Source: Bacteroidota bacterium (GTDB lineage: Bacteria; Bacteroidota; Bacteroidia; Cytophagales; Cyclobacteriaceae). Taken from it: 64,000 nucleotides of DNA. Numbering within the stretch: position 1 is the stretch's first letter; each line of letters opens with the position of its first letter. The stretch is taken from contig JAFDYX010000001.1 of the NCBI GenBank assembly GCA_018267215.1, positions 92,876 through 156,875 of the forward strand, in the 5' to 3' direction. The notes below the pieces were generated by a model. It ran no database searches, was not told where the DNA came from, and saw nothing but the letters and a program-made list of their open reading frames with translations. The translations under genes and the position numbers were made by a program. Shown piece after piece: positions 8,973-15,727 of this stretch.

Positions 8973-9409
8973 AAACGATAACTGCCGGCATACTGACTGC
9001 TCTTGTCATATACTCTTGCTCTACCAAGCACCCAGATGCTGAAATAAATTTGGAAGGAACGTGGAAGTTGCTGAGCAGCACACTCGTTCAAAATAATGAT
9101 ACAACCTTAACAGACTATACAAAAGACCAGTCTTTCATTAAAGTAATAAACAAGCATCACTTTGCTTTTTTAAGCCATATCTTCCAACAAACCCCCGATC
9201 GTTTTTCTGCTGGTGGCGGAACGTACCTACTCCAAGGGAAAATTTATACCGAGCATCTGGAGTATTGTAGCGCCCCCGAGTGGGAAGGGCACGATTTTAC
9301 TTTTGAAGTTTCCATCCACAACGACACGCTTGTGCAAAATGGTGTTGAAAAAATAGCATCTCAAAATATCAACAGGCTGACTATTGAAAAATATATCAAG
9401 GTTCCTTAA
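8969..9409 (+). CDS. Small lipocalin-like lipoprotein
   Basis: A 146-residue protein whose N-terminus TAGILTALVIYSCSTK resembles a lipoprotein signal with Cys17, although Tyr and Ser before the Cys make a loose lipobox. LEGTWKLLSSTLVQND-like residues follow, as in lipocalin-like small Bacteroidota lipoproteins, then a GGGTYLLQGKIYTEHLEY strand region. The start codon overlaps the stop of the S9 peptidase, so the two are probably expressed together. No catalytic motif is visible; a small beta-barrel binding protein is the best structural guess. It is the last gene before the accessory island. Confidence 0.7.
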   Translation: MKTITAGILTALVIYSCSTKHPDAEINLEGTWKLLSSTLVQNNDTTLTDYTKDQSFIKVINKHHFAFLSHIFQQTPDRFSAGGGTYLLQGKIYTEHLEYCSAPEWEGHDFTFEVSIHNDTLVQNGVEKIASQNINRLTIEKYIKVP

Positions 9410-9433
9410 GGTTATTGATGACCGCACAAGATA

Positions 9434-9499
9434 GGTGATCGTGTGTTTTATAGCCTCTAACCTAAATTGATTTTCTCCACCACCAGCCTCAGTCCATCC
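9434..9499 (-). repeat. Remnant copy of the coaX 3' end (left arm of a direct repeat)
   Basis: On the minus strand this stretch reads DGLRLVVEKINLG followed by TAG and about 25 bases of 3' flank. The intact coaX gene 2.35 kb away ends DGLRLVAEKINLG with TGA. The two segments (9434-9499 and 11787-11851) are about 80 percent identical in bases, and within codons the differences are nearly all synonymous with one Ala to Val change. This pattern indicates a diverged, formerly functional coaX end rather than a recent duplication. No further coaX sequence follows beyond 9499. Confidence 0.75.
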
Positions 9500-9748
9500 T
9501 TTTCTCCGCAGATTCTGTTAAGAGACTGCGGAAAGAAGAAGGCTTGGCCGGCACTTAAACCTCACCCCGAAAGCTTCTCTGCTAAACACAACCTTCTGCC
9601 ACCCCTCTCCCCCGGAGAGGGGTATAGATAACTTTCGATAACCAAAAAAAATTTTTGGGGTAAGGGGGAAGTAAGTTGTGGGTTATCCTAAGCCGAAGCG
9701 GGAAACTGCGGAGAATAATTGCGCGTTCCCCTCTAACAGATGGTTGAC
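9500..9748. repeat. Gene-free stretch with several palindromes
   Basis: No supported gene lies between 9410 and 9748. After the coaX remnant it contains an imperfect hairpin at 9506-9531 (arms beginning CCGCAG and ending CTGCGG), a perfect 9-bp stem with a 3-base loop at 9602-9622 (CCCCTCTCC / GGAGAGGGG), and a CTGCGGAG at 9706-9713 that is the exact reverse complement of CTCCGCAG at 9504-9511. The CCCCTCTCC palindrome is of a kind often seen scattered in Bacteroidota intergenic DNA. The function is unknown; REP-like mobile sequence is the likeliest nature. Confidence 0.55.
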
Positions 9749-10312
9749 TTACCAATCTCCTTTTTTACTTGGTATTTTTTCACTTATAATGAACTGCTTC
9801 AATTCAAGGTTAAGATTATTAAAATAAGAAGGAATCATTTCAGGAAAATATTTGTATGTATTTTTAATTTCCCCTTTTTTGTTGTAGTATTTTTCTGTTG
9901 TGGCCAAACCAACTTCATACCAACCTCCTGAAGAGTATTCAGAAGCTTCAAAATGCTGACGAATCTCAATGACATCAAATTTATATTTATTGTCTTTAAA
10001 TAATATTTCAATCTGGTATGTAGCTGGATTGCATTTTTTACTAAGTATGCTCATACAAATTAAGGAATTACTAGACCCTTCAATTCGTATGTAATCATTC
10101 TCAATTTGCGCCTTAATGACTTCTTTCGGATTCTTATATGTTACTGACACCCAGTCAAGTGTCTTTTTATAAAGTTCTGATTTTGATTTGCCTTCACATT
10201 GCGTCACGACATAATCTGTAAAGCCTTCTTTCGTAAATTTAAATTCAGTTTCTTGAGCAAACACAAAGTTTGTGACGCTCAAAATTGAGAACATAAGGGC
10301 TATTCGTTTCAT
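9749..10312 (-). CDS. DUF4468-domain secreted protein
   Basis: A 187-residue protein with a signal peptide (LMFSILSVTNFVFAQE) and a region at about residues 20-130 that matches DUF4468, a TBP-like fold found mainly in Bacteroidota: KSELYKKTLDWVSVTYKNPK, then AQIENDYIRIEGSS and later KFDVIEIRQHFEAS. The biological role of the family is not known; export to the periplasm or surface is inferred from the signal peptide. It sits within the island between two related imperfect hairpins (9506-9531 and 10379-10407), and its A/T-rich coding sequence looks different from the neighbouring housekeeping genes, consistent with acquisition. A promoter -7 box is present upstream. Confidence 0.75.
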   Translation of the reverse strand: MKRIALMFSILSVTNFVFAQETEFKFTKEGFTDYVVTQCEGKSKSELYKKTLDWVSVTYKNPKEVIKAQIENDYIRIEGSSNSLICMSILSKKCNPATYQIEILFKDNKYKFDVIEIRQHFEASEYSSGGWYEVGLATTEKYYNKKGEIKNTYKYFPEMIPSYFNNLNLELKQFIISEKIPSKKGDW

Positions 10313-10353
10313 GTGATTTGTCTTTATGTTTGTTGTTTATCGGAACTGAGTCA

Positions 10354-10361
10354 CAAATATA
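10354..10361 (-). promoter_or_regulatory. Predicted -7 box for the DUF4468 gene
   Basis: The minus strand reads TATATTTG here, a perfect TAnnTTTG box, 41 bases before the ATG at 10312. No convincing TTG or TTTG was seen at the -33 position. Confidence 0.4.
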
Positions 10362-10378
10362 TGCTATCGTATTATTCC

Positions 10379-10407
10379 CCGCAGTCTCCTGTTAAGGGAC
10401 TCTGCGC
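10379..10407. repeat. Imperfect hairpin related to the one at 9506
   Basis: The sequence runs from CCGCAGTCTCC through a TGTTAAG centre to GGGACTCTGCGC. It shares the CCGCAG start, TGTTAAG centre and GACT/GCG end with 9506-9531. The two copies bracket the DUF4468 gene in the same orientation. This may be a second palindromic repeat family distinct from the REP hairpins around the RAYT gene. Confidence 0.45.
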
Positions 10408-10440
10408 CCATCCTTTTATAAACAACGCGGAGCCAGTGTT

Positions 10441-10464
10441 ATTGTTGGTCGCCTGACCAACAAT
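10441..10464. repeat. REP hairpin, left of the RAYT gene
   Basis: A perfect 10-bp stem (ATTGTTGGTC / GACCAACAAT) with a GCCT loop lies directly after the RAYT stop codon. Its core is the exact reverse complement of the hairpin at 11031-11056, whose loop reads AGGC, so the two flank the transposase gene in inverted orientation. Confidence 0.85.
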
Positions 10465-10465
10465 C

Positions 10466-10999
10466 CTAAATCTCCGAATGATGAGTAAGAAAACCAAATT
10501 CATCTACACCGTCTTCATAGAATCTTGCTGAACTATATTTATAATCTTCAGGCAGTTCAGCCAACTGCCAGTGAGGCTGGCAAGGATTTTCATGGAGATA
10601 GTCAAACTTCTGCTTAAAGAACCATTCGTGAACCAGGTCAATGCTCATCGAGTTCCTTTTCCATACTTGATACTTTCTGTCTTTCAACCCTACGTAAATC
10701 TCTTCTAGAGCATCCTCACCTTTTTGCTCCCTCAACATACTCATTAACTCTTTTGCTGTAAACTTAAGAAAATCACGCTGAACCTCTTCGAGCTTAAATC
10801 CATTCTGAATCCTCCAAATGATGTGAATATGATTGGGCATAATAACAAAGGCACAAACTTTTATTTGAGCTTTCTTCACACGTTTAGTTAGTGCCTCAGT
10901 AATAATTTGTTTTGCCTCATTAGTTTCTAACAATTTTAGCCAATCATAACAAACGGCTGTAAAAAATTGAAGCGGGTTTTGATCAACGTGCACATCCAA
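10466..10999 (-). CDS. REP-associated tyrosine transposase (RAYT, Y1/HUH family)
   Basis: A protein of about 177 residues related to the IS200/IS605 TnpA-like RAYT group. The metal-binding HUH motif is in FVIMPNHIHIIW near residue 57, preceded by the characteristic FFTAVCYDWLKLLET. The catalytic tyrosine region is KQKFDYLHENPCQPHW, then DYKYSSARFYEDG near the C-terminus. RAYTs nick single-stranded REP hairpins and are thought to spread them. No in-frame ATG precedes the conserved part; the frame opens after a TAA at 11006-11008 and the best start is TTG at 10997-10999, while an ATG at 10993-10995 is out of frame. A start-proximal frameshift is therefore possible. REP hairpins flank the gene on both sides. 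Confidence 0.88.
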   Translation of the reverse strand: MDVHVDQNPLQFFTAVCYDWLKLLETNEAKQIITEALTKRVKKAQIKVCAFVIMPNHIHIIWRIQNGFKLEEVQRDFLKFTAKELMSMLREQKGEDALEEIYVGLKDRKYQVWKRNSMSIDLVHEWFFKQKFDYLHENPCQPHWQLAELPEDYKYSSARFYEDGVDEFGFLTHHSEI

Positions 11000-11014
11000 A
11001 AATACTTAACTGAT

Positions 11015-11728
11015 TCATACTATAAAATAGTGTTGTTGGTCAGGCGACCAACAACAACTTAGGTAGTTTCCCGAAACCGGGTTGTTGTACGAGTAGTGAT
11101 AAGGTGTGTGGAACGGCATGGAGGAAGCCATCGGATCTACTTGCATCATCCGCCCCAGCACGGGGTCAAAGTTGCGGAACTCCAGGTCATAGACACCTGT
11201 CGTTGTATTCAATTCTGTACCCCCATTCGCCAAAAAATTGTTCGGTGTGGCCGTGGTTCGTGTCCAGCTTGCCGGTGCCAGCATACCAAACGGATAATAC
11301 TCGTTGGCTTGTAAAATGTTTGTCGGAGTGATCGTCACTTTAAAATCATCGAAGTAAACCCAGTTGCTGCTCTGGTCTTCGTAACTCAAATATACAAATA
11401 CATAACCCGCCTCTTTTACTGTTACGGTTGGGATACTTACGTACTGCTGCGAAAAGGCTCCGGTAGGTACTACGTTCCACCCTGCATTCACCACGTTATA
11501 ATACTGGTCGAAGAGTATGTAGTTCAGGTAAGCGGCCGGGGCAGCATCCCCCTGGTTAGGCCCAACTCCTAAGCCGTTCAGCGCACTGTTCACACCATTG
11601 GTCTTGAGGCCGCCCACATCGGGCGCACCATTGACCAGTGCGCCTGTCACTGATGAGATAATTGAAGCAAGAGCAATGCTTGAGGTGCCATATCCGCTTG
11701 CAGATTCATAATAGCTCCAAACGCCCAT
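11015..11728 (-). pseudogene. RHS-repeat protein fragment, truncated at both ends
   Basis: The 237-codon frame encodes part of an RHS/YD-type protein. First comes a Bacteroidota-style carbohydrate-binding-like segment (SSIALASIISSVTGALVNGA, NWVYFDDFKVTITPTN), then the core signature YDLEFRNFDPVLGRMMQVDP and PYHYSYNNPV. Full RHS proteins are one to several thousand residues and continue past the YNNP core into a variable toxin-like tip. Here the frame is stopped upstream by TAG at 11753-11755, removing the repeats, and downstream of YNNPVSGNY it runs into the REP hairpin, ending with residues encoded by that repeat. It is a relic, not a working toxin. Confidence 0.8.
11031..11056. repeat. REP hairpin, right of the RAYT gene
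   Basis: An 11-bp perfect stem (TGTTGTTGGTC / GACCAACAACA) with loop AGGC. It is the inverted counterpart of 10441-10464. It lies within the C-terminal codons of the RHS fragment and supplies the last residues of that open frame. Confidence 0.85.
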
Positions 11729-11786
11729 ATCCTTTTTCGTTTGTTGGTGAACCTACTCGCCCACCTGCGCGCAACACCAAAGGCAA

Positions 11787-11851
11787 GGCGATTGTGTGTT
11801 ATGTAATCTCAACCTAAATTAATTTTCTCCGCCACTAACCTCAATCCGTCC
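11787..11851 (-). repeat. Right arm of the direct repeat: coaX 3' end and flank
   Basis: This covers the last codons of the intact coaX gene and about 22 bases beyond its TGA. It aligns with 9434-9499 in the same orientation. If an element inserted at the coaX 3' end, this and the left copy would be its two attachment-like boundaries. Confidence 0.7.
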
Positions 11852-12576
11852 AGCGTCAGGTTGGGTTCAATGGCATAAAAAAATCCTTTCAGCGAAGCGA
11901 TCACCGATGCGAGCCCACCCGTAGCAATGGCCGGGCAAGGTTCGTTTAATTCTTTGCGTATTTGTGTTACCATATTTTTGACCATGCCCTCATAACCAAA
12001 AATAATTCCCGACTGGATGGCCGATACTGTATTTTTTCCTAATGCAGAAGTGGGCATTTCGAGGGGCACATCAAACAGCTTGGCGGTATTTTGCGAGAGC
12101 GACCGGATGGCTGTTTTCAGTCCCGGAGCAATAGACACACCAAGTATTTCTCCCTCGCCCGAAACTGTGGTGAAAGTAAGTGCCGTTCCGAAATCTACCA
12201 CCACGCAAGTTTGGTGATGCATAAAATAAGCTGCCATGGCATTGGCCACCAAGTCCGAGCCTATTTCATAAGGGTTGAGAATTTTTATGGGCAGTTTATC
12301 GTAAACAGATGGGCCTAAAATAATCGGCTCTTGGCCAAACAGCGTTACGGCAATGTTTCTGATTTTGTTGGTAAGAGAGGGCACTACGCTGCTCACCACA
12401 ATTTTTTCAGGAGGGGCAGATAGTTGTGCTTCAAAAAAAAGGTCGCGGATTTTTACGGCATAAAAAAGTTCGGGCTGATCCGGCTTGGCTGCTACACGCC
12501 AAATATGCTTCCAGTTTTTTTCAGTATAGACACCAAGCGTGATGTCGCTGTTACCAATATCTATTGCCAGGAGCAT
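11809..12576 (-). CDS. coaX: Type III pantothenate kinase
   Basis: A 255-residue protein that phosphorylates pantothenate, the first step of coenzyme A synthesis. It has the acetate/sugar kinase-like phosphate loop LLAIDIGNSDITLGVY at the N-terminus, VVSSVVPSLT near residue 66, YEIGSDLVANAMAAY near residue 103, VVDFGTALTFTTV near residue 122 and GVSIAPGL, all typical of CoaX. The length is normal. An upstream TTG at 12582 is in frame, but the ATG at 12576 gives the family N-terminus. Its last 13 codons have a diverged duplicate at 9459-9499, so the 3' end may have been replaced by an integrated element. It lies downstream of rho on the same strand, separated by a terminator-like hairpin. Confidence 0.93.
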   Translation of the reverse strand: MLLAIDIGNSDITLGVYTEKNWKHIWRVAAKPDQPELFYAVKIRDLFFEAQLSAPPEKIVVSSVVPSLTNKIRNIAVTLFGQEPIILGPSVYDKLPIKILNPYEIGSDLVANAMAAYFMHHQTCVVVDFGTALTFTTVSGEGEILGVSIAPGLKTAIRSLSQNTAKLFDVPLEMPTSALGKNTVSAIQSGIIFGYEGMVKNMVTQIRKELNEPCPAIATGGLASVIASLKGFFYAIEPNLTLDGLRLVAEKINLG

Positions 12577-12612
12577 CGCCAAAATTAATCATTCAGAAAA
12601 AGGTTTTAAAAG

Positions 12613-12644
12613 AAATTAGCCAACGATCTCTCATTGGCTAATTT
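12613..12644 (-). terminator. Hairpin terminator after rho
   Basis: A perfect 11-bp stem (AAATTAGCCAA / TTGGCTAATTT) with a 10-base loop lies 28 bases past the rho stop codon. Reading on the minus strand it is followed by a T-rich stretch (TTTTAAAACCTTTTT). It probably ends the rho transcript before coaX. Confidence 0.6.
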
Positions 12645-12671
12645 TCAAATCATATAATTTTCAAATTGAAT

Positions 12672-14240
12672 TTATCCGTTCATCGAAATTAAAAACTCCT
12701 CGTTGTTGCGAGTGCCCTTCATCTTCGATAGCAGAAACTCCATTGCTTCGATAGAGTTCATATCGGCCATAAATTTTCTTAAAATCCACACGCGCTGCAA
12801 TTCCTCTTCCTTCATCAACAAATCTTCGCGTCTGGTTCCGGAGGCCGGCACGTCAATGGCCGGATATACCCTGCGGTTAGAAAGTTTGCGATCCAACTGC
12901 AACTCCATGTTGCCTGTTCCTTTAAATTCTTCAAAGATCACCTCATCCATTTTCGATCCGGTGTCTATCAACGCGGTAGCAATGATGGTAAGCGATCCGC
13001 CATTTTCAATTTTGCGGGCAGCGCCAAAAAAGCGCTTGGGCTTGTGGAGGGCATTGGCATCCACACCGCCCGATAAAATTTTTCCTGATGACGGAACAAC
13101 TGTGTTATACGCACGCGCTAGGCGGGTGATAGAATCTAACAAAATCACTACGTCATGGCCACACTCGGTCATGCGCTTTGCTTTTTCCAACACGATGCTC
13201 GCCACTTTCACATGGCGTTCGGCCTGTTCATCAAACGTGGATGCAATTACTTCTGCTTTTACACTACGCGCCATATCAGTCACCTCCTCGGGGCGTTCAT
13301 CAATCAGCAACACAATCAAATAAACTTCGGGGTGGTTTTCGGCTATGGCGTTGGCAATGTTTTTCAACAACACCGTTTTACCGGTCTTGGGTTGCGCTAC
13401 GATCATCCCGCGTTGCCCTTTTCCAATGGGAGAAAACAAGTCGAGGATGCGGGTTGAAAAATTGTCGTGCGTAGTACTCAGTTTTAATTTCTGTTCGGGG
13501 AACAGCGGTGTTAAATATTCAAACGCCACACGGTCGCGTATTTCTTCGGTAGTTTTTCCGTTGATGCTGTCCACCTTCAGCAGCGCAAAATATTTTTCAC
13601 CTTCTTTGGGCGGGCGGATCTGGCCGCGCACGGTGTCGCCTACCTTCAAACCGAATAATTTTATTTGCGAAGGCGATACATAAATATCATCGGGGCTGGC
13701 GAGGTAGTTATAGTCGGATGAACGCAGGAAGCCGTAGCCATCTTGCATGATTTCTAACACACCTTCATTGCTTACCACTCCGTCAAAATCGCGTACGTTG
13801 TTTTCTTTGCGCTGAGGCTGGTCTCCGTTGTTAGTATTCGTATTGGGGTGTGGGTTGGCAACCGGCTGATGTTGTTTTTTTTCTTCTTTAGCTTCTACAA
13901 CCGGAGGAGGTGTTGTTGTTTCGCGGCTGTCGTCAAAGCGGGTAACGTTTTGGTCAACTTCAATGTGTAGTCCTTGCAGCAGTTCATCGCTGGTCAGTTC
14001 TTTGGCAGCTTCCGAGGCGGCCGTAGAAACAGGTGCTACATTCTCCCGTCTGCGGGGCCTCATCTTGCGTTCGGTAGTTTCTTGTTTGGGTTCCGGGTTT
14101 CCCGATACCGCCTGCTGATCGAGGATTTTATAAACCAGTTCTTCTTTAGAAAGTTTTTTGGCATTTTTTACATTCATGCCTTCGGCAATTTCCTTCAGCT
14201 CGCTTAATAGCTTTAGGTTTAGTTCATCAATAGTGTACAT
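12672..14240 (-). CDS. rho: Transcription termination factor Rho
   Basis: A 522-residue Rho, longer than the roughly 420-residue E. coli form. It begins with a SAP-like helix pair ([20 protein letters not shown]) and contains a low-complexity insert rich in Pro, Asn, Gln and Glu at about residues 55-155, common in Bacteroidota Rho. The RNA-binding cold-shock-like domain follows ([16 protein letters not shown]). The ATPase has Walker [13 protein letters not shown] with Lys288, Walker [17 protein letters not shown] and the Q/R-loop [16 protein letters not shown]. The ATG at 14240 is preferred over an immediately preceding GTG at 14243. Rho is a hexameric RNA-dependent helicase that ends transcription. 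Confidence 0.96.
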   Translation of the reverse strand: MYTIDELNLKLLSELKEIAEGMNVKNAKKLSKEELVYKILDQQAVSGNPEPKQETTERKMRPRRRENVAPVSTAASEAAKELTSDELLQGLHIEVDQNVTRFDDSRETTTPPPVVEAKEEKKQHQPVANPHPNTNTNNGDQPQRKENNVRDFDGVVSNEGVLEIMQDGYGFLRSSDYNYLASPDDIYVSPSQIKLFGLKVGDTVRGQIRPPKEGEKYFALLKVDSINGKTTEEIRDRVAFEYLTPLFPEQKLKLSTTHDNFSTRILDLFSPIGKGQRGMIVAQPKTGKTVLLKNIANAIAENHPEVYLIVLLIDERPEEVTDMARSVKAEVIASTFDEQAERHVKVASIVLEKAKRMTECGHDVVILLDSITRLARAYNTVVPSSGKILSGGVDANALHKPKRFFGAARKIENGGSLTIIATALIDTGSKMDEVIFEEFKGTGNMELQLDRKLSNRRVYPAIDVPASGTRREDLLMKEEELQRVWILRKFMADMNSIEAMEFLLSKMKGTRNNEEFLISMNG

Positions 14241-14427
14241 CACAAAAGTGGGTTGAAAAAAGTTAGTTGATTAAACAACACATTAGGAACGAGAAATAAA
14301 TACAAGAACTAATAACAGGTACAAATTCTTAAGGCTTATATCGTCTATGGCCTGAATTGGCCTCAAATGATGGCGCAATTATATGCCAAAATCGAATACG
14401 AAGCAACTTAAAGGAAAAAATTATTGG

Positions 14428-14435
14428 TAATTTTG
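14428..14435 (+). promoter_or_regulatory. Possible -7 box for serS
   Basis: TAATTTTG fits TAnnTTTG exactly and is 18 bases before the serS ATG. I do not see a matching TTG or TTTG at the usual distance upstream, so this is weak. Confidence 0.35.
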
Positions 14436-14452
14436 AAGGTTTAAAACGTTTT

Positions 14453-15727
14453 ATGTTACTGGTACAAACACTGAGAGAAGAAACTACGCGCGTGCTGGAA
14501 GGGCTGGCCAAGCGAAACTTGGCTCATGCCGAAACGCTGGTGGCAGATGCCATCGCCCTCGACAAGCAGCGGAGAGAAACACAAAAATGGGTTGACGAGC
14601 TGAAGGCAAAATCCAATGTTGATTCAAAAAGAATTGGCGAGTTGATCAAATCCGGTAAAGCAGAAGAAGCCAATGGCCTGAAGGCATCGGTAGCTACCGA
14701 TAAACAACGCATGAAGGAAGGCGAAGATCAACTGGTTCAATGCGAAGAGGAGTTAAAACATCTGCTGTACAAAATACCGAATGTGCCTCATGCCCTCGTA
14801 CCGGCCGGCAAAGGCGCTGACGACAACAAAGAAGTTTACAAGCACGGAAATATTCCAACACTGCATGCCGGAGCATTGCCTCACTGGGAGTTGATTAAAA
14901 AATATGACATCATTGATTTTGATTTGGGCGTGAAAATCTCTGGAGCAGGTTTTCCTGTGTACAAAGGAAAAGGCGCCAAGTTGCAGCGGGCATTAATCAA
15001 TTTCTTTTTGGCCGAATCAGAAAAAGCAGGCTATACCGAAATTCAACCACCTATCGTCATTAACGAAGCAAGTGGTTATGGCACCGGGCAACTGCCCGAC
15101 AAAGAAGGGCAGATGTATTTTGTAAACGAAGACGGTTTGTACCTGATCCCCACGGCCGAAGTACCGATCACCAATCTATACCGCGATGTAATGGTGGCCG
15201 AAGAAAACCTGCCTATAAAAAATGCGGGCTACACTCCGTGTTTCAGGCGTGAGGCCGGAAGCTGGGGTGCCCATGTGCGCGGGCTTAACCGGCTTCATCA
15301 ATTTGATAAAGTAGAAATCGTTCAAATCACCCGATCCGAAAATTCTTATGAAGCATTGGACACCATGTGCCAGCACGTGCAGGGGCTTTTAGAAAAACTG
15401 CAATTACCTTATCGTAAACTTTTGCTTTGCGGTGGCGACATGGGCTTCAACTCTGCCATGACGTACGACATGGAAGTTTTTTCTGCCGCCCAGCAACGGT
15501 GGCTTGAAGTAAGCTCGGTAAGCAACTTCGAAACGTTTCAAGCTAATCGGCTGAAGCTTCGTTATAAAACCAAAGAAGGCAAAACGCAATTGCTGCACAC
15601 CCTGAACGGAAGTGCGTTGGCTTTGCCGCGGATCGTGGCCGCCATTTTGGAAAACAACCAAACAGAAACGGGTATAAAAATTCCTGAAGTGTTACGGCCT
15701 TATACAGGGTTTGACCAAATCAATTGA
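14453..15727 (+). CDS. serS: Seryl-tRNA synthetase
   Basis: A 424-residue class II synthetase that charges tRNA-Ser in the cytoplasm. The N-terminal coiled-coil arm spans about residues 25-100 (LHAE-like and DKQRRETQKWVDELKAK, later GEDQLVQCEEELKHLLYKIP). The catalytic core includes ASGYGTGQLPDKEGQMYFV, the motif 2 loop GYTPCFRREAGSWG, and the motif 3 region LHTLNGSALALPRIVAAI. The open frame extends to 14357, but the ATG at 14453 (MLLVQTLREE) gives the N-terminus characteristic of this enzyme in Bacteroidota. The stop overlaps the start of the following phosphatase gene. Confidence 0.96.
   Translation: MLLVQTLREETTRVLEGLAKRNLAHAETLVADAIALDKQRRETQKWVDELKAKSNVDSKRIGELIKSGKAEEANGLKASVATDKQRMKEGEDQLVQCEEELKHLLYKIPNVPHALVPAGKGADDNKEVYKHGNIPTLHAGALPHWELIKKYDIIDFDLGVKISGAGFPVYKGKGAKLQRALINFFLAESEKAGYTEIQPPIVINEASGYGTGQLPDKEGQMYFVNEDGLYLIPTAEVPITNLYRDVMVAEENLPIKNAGYTPCFRREAGSWGAHVRGLNRLHQFDKVEIVQITRSENSYEALDTMCQHVQGLLEKLQLPYRKLLLCGGDMGFNSAMTYDMEVFSAAQQRWLEVSSVSNFETFQANRLKLRYKTKEGKTQLLHTLNGSALALPRIVAAILENNQTETGIKIPEVLRPYTGFDQIN

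Noticed and set aside
10466-11060. CRISPR-like reading of the TTGTTGGTC repeats
   Set aside because: Only two copies, inverted, and separated by a transposase gene; they are REP hairpins, not a CRISPR array.
11015-11728. RHS gene as an active polymorphic toxin
   Set aside because: No toxin tip, no immunity gene, no signal peptide and a stop codon directly upstream; it is a fragment.
14339-14370. GGCC-rich dyad between rho and serS
   Set aside because: Four-base arms only; not distinguishable from chance.
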